The notes under the pieces are model-generated. The model had not been told where the DNA came from. It searched no databases and saw only the letters and a list, made by a program, of their open reading frames with translations. This document shows, piece by piece, positions 1 through 8,120 of a stretch of 64,000 bases of DNA (position 1 is the stretch's first letter; each line of letters starts with the position of its first letter). A program made the position numbers and the translations under genes. The DNA comes from Chitinophagaceae bacterium (GTDB taxonomy: Bacteria; Bacteroidota; Bacteroidia; Chitinophagales; Chitinophagaceae), in NCBI GenBank assembly GCA_016720745.1, contig JADKKA010000006.1:152207-216206 (forward strand), given 5' to 3'.

Positions 1-640
1 CCAGTATAAAAAGCTTGCCACTGATTACTGCACCGGCAATACTATTAGTCAACGACTGCGGGGAAAGAATTTGCTTCCAGGTTCCATCCGCTTCACTCAC
101 CTGTAAAAGGTTACCGGATGCGCCTCCCAGGTATAGGCTTCCACCTGTTTCATAAAGGGCTCCGCAACCGGCAAAATCGGGTTTGCCAAGCGCGATATAA
201 TTCCCGGTATTGACATTGGTGGCATAGAGCGTTCCGTTTTTTTCTACCGAATAAAGATACCCATAGACCGGAACGGCCTGCATGGTATTGATCCAGTCAC
301 CTGCCTTACCAAGTATCGACCACTGCCCGGTTTCCGGATGGGTGCGATAAAGACTGCCGTCCTTCTCCAGTGTAAATAAATTCTTACCACCTCCCCAGAG
401 CCGGATGCTGTTTCCGTAATGCTGGTCATTCACTGCTGACTTTTCACCGGTACTGAGATTTGTTCGGATAAACTTTCCTGTTGTATCAATGCTGTATAAT
501 GCTCCGTTACAAGTGGTGGCCAGCCGGGTACCCGACCAGTTACCTGATTGACCAATTGGTTTGCTGTTGAATGTTTGTGCAGCGATGCAGGTATAAAAAA
601 ACAAACAGTAGAAGAAAAAGGAAGTCTTTTTGCGCGTCAT
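1..640 (-). CDS. Secreted repeat (beta-propeller-like) protein, C-terminus beyond window
   Basis: The frame is open from an ATG at 640 down to base 1, so at least 213 residues are present and the C-terminus lies outside. The N-terminus is a signal peptide: a charged MTRKK, a hydrophobic Phe/Tyr-rich stretch, then an AAQ cleavage-type end near residue 22. The mature part repeats a unit of about 45 residues built on G-x-LY-x-x-(D/T)-x-x-(T/S)-G, followed by W-x-x-L/I-G. Examples are NGALYSIDTTGK, DGSLYRTHPETG and NGTLYATNVNTG. Such units are typical of tectonin or beta-propeller blades. It diverges from the antiporter gene across a 278-bp gap (641-918) in which no gene was seen. Function is unknown; surface binding is only a guess from the fold. 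Confidence 0.7.
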   Translation of the reverse strand, partial: MTRKKTSFFFYCLFFYTCIAAQTFNSKPIGQSGNWSGTRLATTCNGALYSIDTTGKFIRTNLSTGEKSAVNDQHYGNSIRLWGGGKNLFTLEKDGSLYRTHPETGQWSILGKAGDWINTMQAVPVYGYLYSVEKNGTLYATNVNTGNYIALGKPDFAGCGALYETGGSLYLGGASGNLLQVSEADGTWKQILSPQSLTNSIAGAVISGKLFIL

Positions 641-918
641 CGTCTTGATTTGATTGAGCTAATATCCGTATTTAAGGAGAATTTCTATTGATTATTGTCA
701 TGCGAACACCGATCTTATTATCAGCGTTGATTTTTTAATCCTGCGTCCTGCACTCCCAATGACTTCAGACATCTGTTTACAAATAAACAGACTAACCTTA
801 TAAAATTCCCACATTCGGTTTTGTAATTTCCCGATCCTCATCATTTTGAGAAAACTTGGTCACAGGTTGCCGGTAACAATAGTTTAGTGTTGACTGCTTT
901 GGTGTAGCTTGAGCGCAT

Positions 919-2532
919 ATGGAGAGTTTTAAGATTGTGGTTTTCATCATGGCGATCCTGATCAGTCTCACTGCCATTGCCAATAAAAGAAAGCTGCCCT
1001 ATCCGGTTTTGCTGGTGCTGGCAGGACTGGTCATCGGCTTTGTACCCCACTTGCCCAATCTGGCATTGGATCCCGATATCGTTTTTGTGATCATCCTGCC
1101 CCCGCTTTTGTATGATGCCGCATCCAGAACTTCCTGGCATGAGTTCAGGACATCCATACGTCCCATTGCAGCCCTGGCCATCACACTGGTATTTTTTACA
1201 ACGGTTTCAGTAGCTGTTACGGCACATTACCTGATCCCCGGATTTGAATGGGCACTCGCTTTTATTTTGGGTGCCGTGGTATCACCTCCTGATGCCGTGG
1301 CAGCATCCGGAATTATCAAAGGACTGGGATTAAATAAACAAGTCATCACCATCCTGGAAGGAGAAAGCCTCGTCAATGATGCATCCGCCTTAATTGCTTA
1401 CCGTTCGGCGGTTGCTGCAGTAACTACCGGCACTTTTGTATTCTGGAAAGCAGGACTTCAGTTTTTACTGGTAGCCGGTATGGGCATCCTGATCGGTGTA
1501 CTGGTAGGCTATGTATTTGTACTGGCCTATAAAAAAATCAGGAATAACCCGGTGGTGGAAACAAGTTTTACTTTATTGTCGCCTTTTATTTCTTACCTCA
1601 CGGCTGAACAGTTTCATATGTCGGGAGTACTGGCAGTGGTCAGTACAGGTTTATTGATTGCCTGGAGAGCACCGGAGGTTTTTTCATTCCGGACCAGGAT
1701 GCAGGCAAGAGTCGTATGGGATATACTGGTTTTTTTATTACAGGGTTTTGTATTTATCATGATTGGGTTACAGCTGCCATCCATTATTGCTGATCTTAGT
1801 AATTATAGTTTTATAGAAATGCTGGGTTATGGGCTGCTGATCAGTTTGGTTACCATTACCGTGAGAGTGATATGGGTATTCGCTGGTGCCTGGTGGATGA
1901 ATTATATGAAGAAAGGCAGGAAAGAAATGGTTGAAGGACAAAACGATCATTGGAAAAATGTGCTGGTGGTTGCCTGGACCGGAACCAGGGGTGTGATTTC
2001 TCTGGCTGCTGCCCTTGCCTTACCGCTTGTACTGGACGATGGATCCGCTTTTCCCAAAAGGCATTCGATCATATTCCTTTCTTTTGTGGTCATATTTATG
2101 ACGCTGGTGGTGCAGGGACTCTCCCTTCCTTTGCTGGTCCGTTTGTTAAAGATCAAGCCACAAAAAGATGCCGGTTCAGAAGACAGGGAACTGCAATTAC
2201 TACTGGCCACGGCCACACTTGAATTTATAGCGCAGGAATACCCTTCCAATAAACCGGACAAAACAAGGGATCTGCTGAAATCGAATTATCAATTATTGGT
2301 TTTACAACTCACAAAAGAAATCCGGATCATTAAAAAAACAGGCGAAGAACCAGTTGAAGGGAATGATCAGCAGCAGGATGCACTCTTAAAGGAGAGATTA
2401 AAGATTAATCATTTTCAGAGAGATTTACTACTCCACTTGCATAAGGAAGGAGAATTCAGTGATGATGCACTCCGAAAAGCAGAGAGAGAGATGGATATCA
2501 ATGAATTGAAGTTGAGCCTGGGGGATCCTTGA
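919..2532 (+). CDS. CPA1-family Na+/H+ antiporter
   Basis: A 537-residue inner-membrane protein with about 12 hydrophobic segments over residues 1-400 and a charged cytoplasmic tail of ~130 residues. CPA1 signatures are visible: SPPDAVAAS at residues 122-130 and EGESLVNDASAL at 147-158, whose Asn-Asp pair is the ion-binding ND motif of electroneutral NhaP/CPA1 exchangers. A TRGVISLAAALALP segment lies in the second half. Members exchange Na+ (or K+) for H+ and support pH and salt homeostasis. The length fits YjcE/NhaP-type proteins with C-terminal extensions. It stands alone; a plus-strand terminator at 2658-2689 lies 126 bp downstream. The family call is firm; ion preference cannot be read from sequence. 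Confidence 0.93.
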   Translation: MESFKIVVFIMAILISLTAIANKRKLPYPVLLVLAGLVIGFVPHLPNLALDPDIVFVIILPPLLYDAASRTSWHEFRTSIRPIAALAITLVFFTTVSVAVTAHYLIPGFEWALAFILGAVVSPPDAVAASGIIKGLGLNKQVITILEGESLVNDASALIAYRSAVAAVTTGTFVFWKAGLQFLLVAGMGILIGVLVGYVFVLAYKKIRNNPVVETSFTLLSPFISYLTAEQFHMSGVLAVVSTGLLIAWRAPEVFSFRTRMQARVVWDILVFLLQGFVFIMIGLQLPSIIADLSNYSFIEMLGYGLLISLVTITVRVIWVFAGAWWMNYMKKGRKEMVEGQNDHWKNVLVVAWTGTRGVISLAAALALPLVLDDGSAFPKRHSIIFLSFVVIFMTLVVQGLSLPLLVRLLKIKPQKDAGSEDRELQLLLATATLEFIAQEYPSNKPDKTRDLLKSNYQLLVLQLTKEIRIIKKTGEEPVEGNDQQQDALLKERLKINHFQRDLLLHLHKEGEFSDDALRKAEREMDINELKLSLGDP

Positions 2533-2862
2533 GCAGGATGTGATACGAAGGTCAATATCTGTGAATTATATAAGTGCCGGTATCAAGTGTATAATAGTAA
2601 TCATTAAAAATGATACAACTTTGTTAGTGCGCTCATAAAAGCAGCAGGTTTTGGTTGGTGCTTCCGGTTTCCGGAAGCACTTTTTTTTTGAAGTACATCC
2701 TGTTGATTTCCTGCAAATGCCTGTGAATCCTGCAAAGAATTATAAGCAGCTTGTAATTTATTTCCCGGCCTTCCCCGGATCTTTATTAATCTCCATCTGC
2801 TGTTTTTACAATGGGGTCTCCCTTTAAAGGCAGTTCATTTTTATTCAATTTAAATCAATTCT
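2533..2862. other. Intergenic region with one terminator
   Basis: No open frame of convincing codon use was found in these 330 bp. The recognisable element is the hairpin at 2658-2689. A short transcript between the antiporter stop and this hairpin cannot be excluded, but no conserved RNA fold was recognised. Confidence 0.5.
2658..2689 (+). terminator. Rho-independent terminator
   Basis: A perfect 10-bp stem, GTGCTTCCGG paired with CCGGAAGCAC, has a 3-nt loop and is followed by nine T residues. It lies downstream of the antiporter gene and reads on the plus strand. Confidence 0.9.
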
Positions 2863-3435
2863 ATGCCTATTAATTTAGTAAGTCTTGTTCAGCAAAACCT
2901 GGGTTATCCGGCATTAATTAAAATGGATGCGAATACGCAGGAGGCCGTCATTGATACTTCCCTTCCAGCGGAAGATCGCTTTAGTCAGGCAGCCATACCC
3001 GCTGTATTGATTACCATATATAAATACAGCCGGGCAGATGAAAACGCTGAGAAATTGCTGAAGGATGAAGCTGTTCCCGAATGGATGACCCTGATGCAGG
3101 AAAAGGCGCCCGGGGAAATGATTCAGGTAGTAGCAGACTATGCCGGCATTTCTGCCGAAGAGTCCGGTAACAGGATGAATGCTATTGCTGCAGAATCGGT
3201 CCGTTTAATAAAACTGGATATAGGGGAGAAGGGAACAATATTAGATCTGAAAAATCTGATGGCCGATCAGCGAAATTTTATTCTTCCTTATTTGCCGGCG
3301 GCCATGCAACTGGGAGCGATGCTGGATGATTCAACCCTGGATGACAGAACCAATAAAATGCAGGGACCGGTTTCGGGACTCATGCATGCCATCGGAAATA
3401 AATTAGCAGGTTCGGATACAGGCTCAGCCACCTGA
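2863..3435 (+). CDS. Hypothetical cytoplasmic protein (190 aa)
   Basis: A 190-residue soluble protein with no signal peptide or membrane segment. It begins MPINLVSLVQQNLGYPAL and is rich in Ala, Leu, Asp and Glu, so probably mostly helical. The opening NLVSLVQQNLG resembles the start of DUF937-type proteins, but I cannot confirm the family. It sits alone between two plus-strand terminators (2658-2689 and 3443-3482), so it is a single-gene transcript. No catalytic motif is visible. Codon use matches the neighbours, and the isolated, well-terminated layout supports a real gene. Function unknown. Confidence 0.8.
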   Translation: MPINLVSLVQQNLGYPALIKMDANTQEAVIDTSLPAEDRFSQAAIPAVLITIYKYSRADENAEKLLKDEAVPEWMTLMQEKAPGEMIQVVADYAGISAEESGNRMNAIAAESVRLIKLDIGEKGTILDLKNLMADQRNFILPYLPAAMQLGAMLDDSTLDDRTNKMQGPVSGLMHAIGNKLAGSDTGSAT

Positions 3436-3442
3436 ATAAAAG

Positions 3443-3482
3443 AAAAATCCGGTAACCGATTGAACGGCTTCCGGATTTTTTT
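3443..3482 (+). terminator. Rho-independent terminator
   Basis: AAAAATCCGG at 3443-3452 pairs with CCGGATTTTT at 3471-3480, and Ts continue to 3482. It starts eight bases after the stop of the 190-residue gene. The A-tract on the left arm would also let it work for minus-strand transcripts. Confidence 0.85.
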
Positions 3483-3519
3483 ATGTTGATATAGGATAGG
3501 TTAACTATTGCTTCTTTAA

Positions 3520-5124
3520 TCAATCATTATACGCCTTTGCATAGGCATCCAGTTCATCTCTGGCAGACTGTCTTTCCAGGATCTCATACAATTCATTAAA
3601 TCTTTGCCTGTCGGTGATTGTCCGGTAAGCTAGTTTGGCAAGCTGTAGTCTGTTGCTTTCATAGGAAACCAGCAGGATCAGTTTTTTGGTTTGTGCCGAC
3701 GTGAAGTAATTCCCCGATTTATTAAATACTTCAGTGAGCGAAGTCATTTGTTCATTGGGCATGAACTGGCGTTCGATGGATTGATAAAGATTATTGAACT
3801 CCATATCACTCATTGGATTGATATCCTGCTCACCTGACTGGCGTTTGCTGACATAGATCATCAGTTCACTTCTTTGGGCGGCATTACTGATCAGGCTATA
3901 CATATCGCTGAAACGTTCCGGATCAGTTACCCTGTTATAAGCCGATTTGGCCAGGTGTAAACGATGCCCGTTATCAGGTACCAGCTGGATCAGCTGGCTG
4001 GCCTGACTGGTGGTGAAATAATTACTGTTATTATCAAAGGCCGTTGAAATGGAATTCACCTGTGTGGCTACCGGCCATTGTTGCTGAATAGTTGTGTATA
4101 GCTGGGTATAAGCAGCATCCTCCGTGGGATTTTGATGGGTGATATCCCTGTCGTACCTGTCAACATATGCCGCCAGATTATCCTTACTCGCCTGAGAATT
4201 AAAGAGAGTATTGACCTGGTAAAAATTACCGGGATCTGTAATGCTCCGGTAAGATAAGCGGGCGAGTTCAAGCCGGTTACTTTCATTATTCGCCAAGGCA
4301 ATCAGTTTTTTTGCCTGTGCGGTTGTAAAGTAATTGGAATTGTTATTGAAAGCAGCTGACAGGTAATTGAATTTTATCGTGCTGGACCATTGGCGACTGG
4401 CCTCCTGGTATATTTCATTGAAGCGGCTATCTGTCATGGCCACCGCATCAGGGTAGGGATCGTCCTGGTAATTGCTGGCATAGTCTTCCAGATCCTGCCG
4501 CGATGCCTGACTGGAAAATAGATTGTACAATTGGTAAAAATTGTCCTGATCTGTGATTTTACGGTAAGATAATTTAGCCAGTTCCAGTCTGAAACTTTCC
4601 GAATTCACCTGTTGCAGTAACTGTCTTACCTGTAAAGTGGTAAAGTAGCGGTTAGGGTCATCAATGGCATTGGCGATCACTGTTTTCCTTTTGGTTGTAG
4701 TATTTTGGACCTTTACACTTCTTAAAAGGATGGCGAATGCCTCATCAGTCATGGCGGTGCCATTATTGGCCACATCTTTTTTAGGCTTTTCAATGATTTC
4801 AAAACTACCGTTACCGGTAAGGTTGATTCGCATATTGTATCCCTGCCTGAGGAGGAAAACGGTTCGGGTATTTTCCAGTTTACCACTGCGTTGGTAGGAA
4901 CGCCTTACCTGCAGGTTATGCTGCCCCTGCGCCAGATCATAAAGCGTGATAATGGTATTGTTGCCAGCTGATACACTGCTGTTCAGGGTGTAATTCTTGC
5001 CATCCAGGGTGATTTGCGGATTGGTGCTGCTATTGATGTTGATGGTAACGGTGTTGTTGTACTGTTGTGCGGCTACTGATAAACTCAGCAGGCTGACAGA
5101 TAGAAAAGCAAAATACTTTTTCAT
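3520..5124 (-). CDS. Secreted protein with four DUF4476 repeats
   Basis: A 534-residue protein with an N-terminal signal peptide (MKKYFAFLSVSLLSLSVAAQ) and a beta-rich first domain to about residue 115. Four tandem copies of a ~97-residue helical module follow. Each copy carries the block NYFTT-x-Q-x-x-x-LI, then an R-L-x-LAK/R-x-x-Y-R-x-ITD stretch and a closing F-x-x-L/M-Y-x-L-x-x-x-x-x-R-x-(D/E)L. This matches DUF4476, a family common in Bacteroidota secreted proteins and of unknown function. Most members carry one or two copies, so four is expanded. A minus-strand terminator lies between it and the 31-residue membrane-protein gene upstream, so it is probably transcribed alone. Confidence 0.85.
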   Translation of the reverse strand: MKKYFAFLSVSLLSLSVAAQQYNNTVTININSSTNPQITLDGKNYTLNSSVSAGNNTIITLYDLAQGQHNLQVRRSYQRSGKLENTRTVFLLRQGYNMRINLTGNGSFEIIEKPKKDVANNGTAMTDEAFAILLRSVKVQNTTTKRKTVIANAIDDPNRYFTTLQVRQLLQQVNSESFRLELAKLSYRKITDQDNFYQLYNLFSSQASRQDLEDYASNYQDDPYPDAVAMTDSRFNEIYQEASRQWSSTIKFNYLSAAFNNNSNYFTTAQAKKLIALANNESNRLELARLSYRSITDPGNFYQVNTLFNSQASKDNLAAYVDRYDRDITHQNPTEDAAYTQLYTTIQQQWPVATQVNSISTAFDNNSNYFTTSQASQLIQLVPDNGHRLHLAKSAYNRVTDPERFSDMYSLISNAAQRSELMIYVSKRQSGEQDINPMSDMEFNNLYQSIERQFMPNEQMTSLTEVFNKSGNYFTSAQTKKLILLVSYESNRLQLAKLAYRTITDRQRFNELYEILERQSARDELDAYAKAYND

Positions 5125-5143
5125 ATCGATTATTTTAAAAGGT

Positions 5144-5184
5144 AAAAAAAGGGCTGGGTCTGGAAGCTACAGGGCTCAGCCCTT
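5144..5184 (-). terminator. Rho-independent terminator
   Basis: On the minus strand AAGGGCTG pairs with CAGCCCTT (plus positions 5177-5184 and 5149-5156), followed by a T-run (plus A-tract 5144-5150). The left arm overlaps the stop codon of the 31-residue gene at 5176-5271, which it most likely terminates. Confidence 0.75.
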
Positions 5185-5271
5185 GTAAGAATAGAAGGTA
5201 ATGAGGGCTATGAGTAATACCAGCGTGGCCAGTATCAGCGCCACCGGGTAATCGCTTCTTTTTTGTTTCAT
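5176..5271 (-). CDS. 31-residue single-pass membrane protein
   Basis: An ATG at 5271 opens a 31-codon frame, MKQKRSDYPVAL..., with one hydrophobic helix (about residues 9-26) after a basic N-terminus and a short SYKG tail. This is a classic small inner-membrane protein layout with a positive cytoplasmic end. It has its own terminator, whose stem overlaps the stop. Function unknown. The gene is short, so confidence rests on the membrane helix and the terminator. Confidence 0.6.
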   Translation of the reverse strand: MKQKRSDYPVALILATLVLLIALITFYSYKG

Positions 5272-5336
5272 ATCAATTGATCATTTCGGTATCAGTGATA
5301 TCTGGTGAAAAAGGTTTGGATGAACCGATCGCCTTG

Positions 5337-5513
5337 TCAGACTCTGACATTGCTTAATAAACCAAACACTTTGAGTAGCCAGAATATCAGGAGGATGACC
5401 ACCACTATATTCAAAATGGATTTGATTTTTCTGTCCATCGGAATATACGTGTTGATCAGCCAGAGGACAAGTCCGGCAACAACCAGCGTGATTATAATTG
5501 TAAGAATTGGCAA
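5337..5513 (-). CDS. Small membrane protein, Thivi_2564-like (copy 1)
   Basis: The frame ending at 5337 encodes PILTIII...LVLWLINTYIPMDRKIKSIL...VVVILLIFWLLKVFGLL. It has two hydrophobic helices joined by the invariant loop WLINTYIPMDRKIK. A paralogue with the same loop lies at 11616-11801, which proves the frame is coding although a longer frame overlaps it on this strand. The pattern resembles the ~60-residue Thivi_2564-type membrane proteins, whose role is unknown. The frame has no ATG before the loop. TTG at 5511-5513 gives 58 residues and is the only standard alternative start nearby. A lost base in a homopolymer upstream could also hide the true ATG. Confidence 0.7.
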   Translation of the reverse strand: MPILTIIITLVVAGLVLWLINTYIPMDRKIKSILNIVVVILLIFWLLKVFGLLSNVRV

Positions 5514-5623
5514 AATTGACAGTTTTATGATGAGTAGTAAAGATCAGGGTTAAGTATGCTGATCTTGTTACAGCTCCATTAGAATAACTTATAATATTCA
5601 CAGGTATTTAGCCGGATTTTCAA

Positions 5624-5650
5624 TAAAAAACCCCGGTAGAAACCGGGGTC
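5624..5650 (-). terminator. Rho-independent terminator
   Basis: ACCCCGGT and ACCGGGGT form a strong GC stem (plus positions about 5630-5649), followed on the minus strand by six Ts. It lies about 40 bp past the stop of the 5689-6042 gene. Confidence 0.85.
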
Positions 5651-5688
5651 GTGTTATTGAGAAATATTCGACGTCCTGATATAAATGA

Positions 5689-6042
5689 TTAATTCTTTAA
5701 AGCCAGTAAAAGGCTGTCTTTTATACCTTTTGGGGTGCTCCGTTTTCCGGTTTTTGCCGTAATTGAAGGTTTTTGGCGGCCATCAATCGTAAATAAACTG
5801 TCAGACCCAGGTTGCCTATAAATTATTTCCAAAAGGCTGCCATTCCTGATCACAGATGAACTGGTAACACTTACAATTGGTTCTGCAATATTGGATGCCC
5901 CGTCAATAAACTGGCGTTGCAAGGGTATGTAATCAGGTGCTGTATATTGAAGTAAAGTTTGGCTTTTGATATGCTGACCCGAGGTTTTTGCCTTGTAAAA
6001 GACAAAAGAGAGAATACTAATTATCAGAATAAGTGATTTCAT
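5689..6042 (-). CDS. Hypothetical secreted protein (117 aa)
   Basis: I place the start at the ATG at 6042 (MKSLILIISILSF...), because the frame upstream offers only a TTG. A signal peptide covers about the first 22 residues. The mature ~95 residues are Ser/Thr-rich and beta-prone, ending in a basic KTGKRSTPKGIKDSLLLALKN-type tail. No family recognised. A strong terminator at 5624-5650 follows, so it is an independent transcript. Exported small protein of unknown role. Confidence 0.65.
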   Translation of the reverse strand: MKSLILIISILSFVFYKAKTSGQHIKSQTLLQYTAPDYIPLQRQFIDGASNIAEPIVSVTSSSVIRNGSLLEIIYRQPGSDSLFTIDGRQKPSITAKTGKRSTPKGIKDSLLLALKN

Positions 6043-6253
6043 GAGAAAGTACAAGGCTGATTGTCAATGAGAGAAATAAATTTTTTTAAAATCAGGAAGA
6101 CAAAGATGGTTGATCCGTCAGCTGATTTTATTACAGGATGGAGTGTTTAATTTATAATATTCACACTTGCCGCTTAGGATTAATATGATATGTATAAAAC
6201 ATTGGTGCTGGATTGTCGCAGAATTGTCATGAAATAATGATACCGTTTATTTT

Positions 6254-7993
6254 TTACCCTCTCCCAATATTATCTGCCAGTTCTTCGGGTTCCAATTGGG
6301 TAATTCCACGCATCTTTCTTTTTTTCAAGGGTATTACTTTCACAGGTGCAGATGATTCCTGCGCCGGAGTATGATTCCATTCTTCGTTTTTTACAGGCTG
6401 TGATAATCCCCGAACGGGCATAGGCATTAGTGGTCTTGATATAGTTTCCCTGATATCAGGTTGCTGCCAGAAGTTCCGGTCTTTGCTACTGGTGGTCTTA
6501 GGTACCTGAACTGGTTCTTCTTTCCGAATAACCTGTAAAGGCTCATCTATTCCATTTTTATTTCTTTGTTTGTTGACGGGTCCCTGTTTTACCGGTTCTT
6601 CTTTACCTGATTTATTGGAAGGGGCTCTTTCAGGAGGCAACCTGACTGGTTCAACATTCTTCACGGGTTTTTCTATTTCGCGTTTGCGTTCCTGTTTGGG
6701 CGCCTGCTCTTTTGGGATCTGCCTGGCTGGTTGTTTAGAAGATGGTTGTCTTGATGGTGCTTCATTCTTTACAGGTCTTTCTATAACGGGTTTAGGTACT
6801 GGTTGTGCTTTTTGTGGTTGCCTGACCGGTTGTTCTGTCCTTTGTTGCTTTGGTAGATCTGCTTTCCTGATCGGCCTTTCAGTGGCCGGTTGTCTTTCAT
6901 TTCTTACCGGCTGTTCTGTTTTCGGTTGCCTTTCCGGAAATGTAGTGGTCGGTTGTTTAGCTGGTTTTTTGTTTTTTTCAGTTCTGTCATTAGCCGGTTG
7001 TATAACTGGCCTTGTTACTGCAGGCTTAGCGGGTTCTGTTGTTTTGGGGAACCGGCCGGGTTGATCATCTCTGTTTCTTTGCTGATCCGTAGCCTGGGTA
7101 TTTCGATCCGTTCTTTCTTTTATTTCCGGCGGGCTTTTAAGGGAAGGTTTATTTTTGTCCCGGCTCCGGCTATCTGCATTATTCTTTGTTTGTGGTTTAC
7201 CGTTATTCCATTCGGTTGTTCGCTGCGGAACGGGTTTGCGGCTGATGCCATTTTCTTTTTCAATTTTTGGCCGATAAATATTTAGTCTGTCATTACTGAA
7301 GCTTTGACCAGGTTTATCTCTTTGTCCAATCAGAGCAGGTTTAAAAGAAGTTCCCGTGTATCGTTGCACTTCATCCCGGTCGGGGCCTTTGTTGTATCGG
7401 CTCCTGCTGTCAGGCTCACCATAATAATTATTGATAACATAAGAATTATTGATGATGGTAGTGTTGCCGGATGTGCTGAGATAGAAGTTGAATATATTTC
7501 TTTGTCCAAAATCCCTTTCGCGTACAAAGCGCCAGTAATTATAGGGTTGGTTATAACCATAGTTGTTCGACCAGCTGATACTGATTTCAGGACCAATCGG
7601 CGCCCATCCATAATAACCAGCAGATCTTCTCCAGGTCACCCAGCCGGGTCCCCATTCGTCACCGGGTATCCATGCATAACCATAGTAGGGGTCAAAGTAC
7701 CAGCGTCCGTAATGGAATGCTGCCCATCCCCATTCATAATCCGAGGTCCAGGTCCATCCTGCATCTGTATACAGCCAGTATCCATTATTACTATAGGGTG
7801 CAAAATCGTCTTCCACATCCGGAATCCAGACATAGCCAAAGTCAGGGTTTTCTACCCATTCTCCATAGGGACTCAGGTTATCATAAAAAAGCTGGAAACT
7901 AAATGAACTTTGTGCAGACAACCGGGATGAACCGGCGCTGATCATTGCACCGGTAAGTGCCAGTGCCAGGAAAAATCGGTGAATCGTTTTCAT
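6254..7993 (-). CDS. Secreted DUF6600-type protein with Pro/Arg/Lys-rich tail
   Basis: A 579-residue protein: signal peptide (1-27), then a Tyr/Trp-rich domain to about residue 170 with repeated motifs such as LSPYGEWVENP, GYVWIPD, WGWAAFHYGRWYFDPYYGYAWIPG and WVTWR. These are the hallmark of DUF6600-type proteins of Bacteroidota. From about residue 200 to the end the chain is low-complexity, dominated by QPVR, ERPV and KQP units rich in Pro, Arg, Lys and Gln, and surely disordered. Function is unknown; an envelope-stress or surface role is speculation. The gene is monocistronic. A near-palindrome GTAACAATTTGTTAC lies about 70 bp upstream of the start and may be an operator. The long plus-strand frame opposite the tail is a composition artefact. 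Confidence 0.8.
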   Translation of the reverse strand: MKTIHRFFLALALTGAMISAGSSRLSAQSSFSFQLFYDNLSPYGEWVENPDFGYVWIPDVEDDFAPYSNNGYWLYTDAGWTWTSDYEWGWAAFHYGRWYFDPYYGYAWIPGDEWGPGWVTWRRSAGYYGWAPIGPEISISWSNNYGYNQPYNYWRFVRERDFGQRNIFNFYLSTSGNTTIINNSYVINNYYGEPDSRSRYNKGPDRDEVQRYTGTSFKPALIGQRDKPGQSFSNDRLNIYRPKIEKENGISRKPVPQRTTEWNNGKPQTKNNADSRSRDKNKPSLKSPPEIKERTDRNTQATDQQRNRDDQPGRFPKTTEPAKPAVTRPVIQPANDRTEKNKKPAKQPTTTFPERQPKTEQPVRNERQPATERPIRKADLPKQQRTEQPVRQPQKAQPVPKPVIERPVKNEAPSRQPSSKQPARQIPKEQAPKQERKREIEKPVKNVEPVRLPPERAPSNKSGKEEPVKQGPVNKQRNKNGIDEPLQVIRKEEPVQVPKTTSSKDRNFWQQPDIRETISRPLMPMPVRGLSQPVKNEEWNHTPAQESSAPVKVIPLKKRKMRGITQLEPEELADNIGRG

Positions 7994-8120
7994 GATGTGA
8001 TGCTCCTGACAGAATCAGGTGATGATCGTTAATTATTTGAATGATAAAGATGAATCAGGAAGGGTAACAATTTGTTACACACGCATGCTGAAACATTGTA
8101 TCATTCACATACGATCTGCA

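Noticed and set aside
4997..5188. 63-codon plus-strand frame antisense to the DUF4476 protein start
   Set aside because: Overlaps the signal peptide coding region and a minus-strand terminator; shadow frame.
6570..7285. Long plus-strand frames (164 and 131 codons) opposite the DUF6600-type gene
   Set aside because: They mirror the Pro/Arg/Lys/Gln-rich tail; composition (Cys, Gly, Phe, Leu runs) is that of an antisense shadow, and the minus-strand protein has a signal peptide and recognisable domain.
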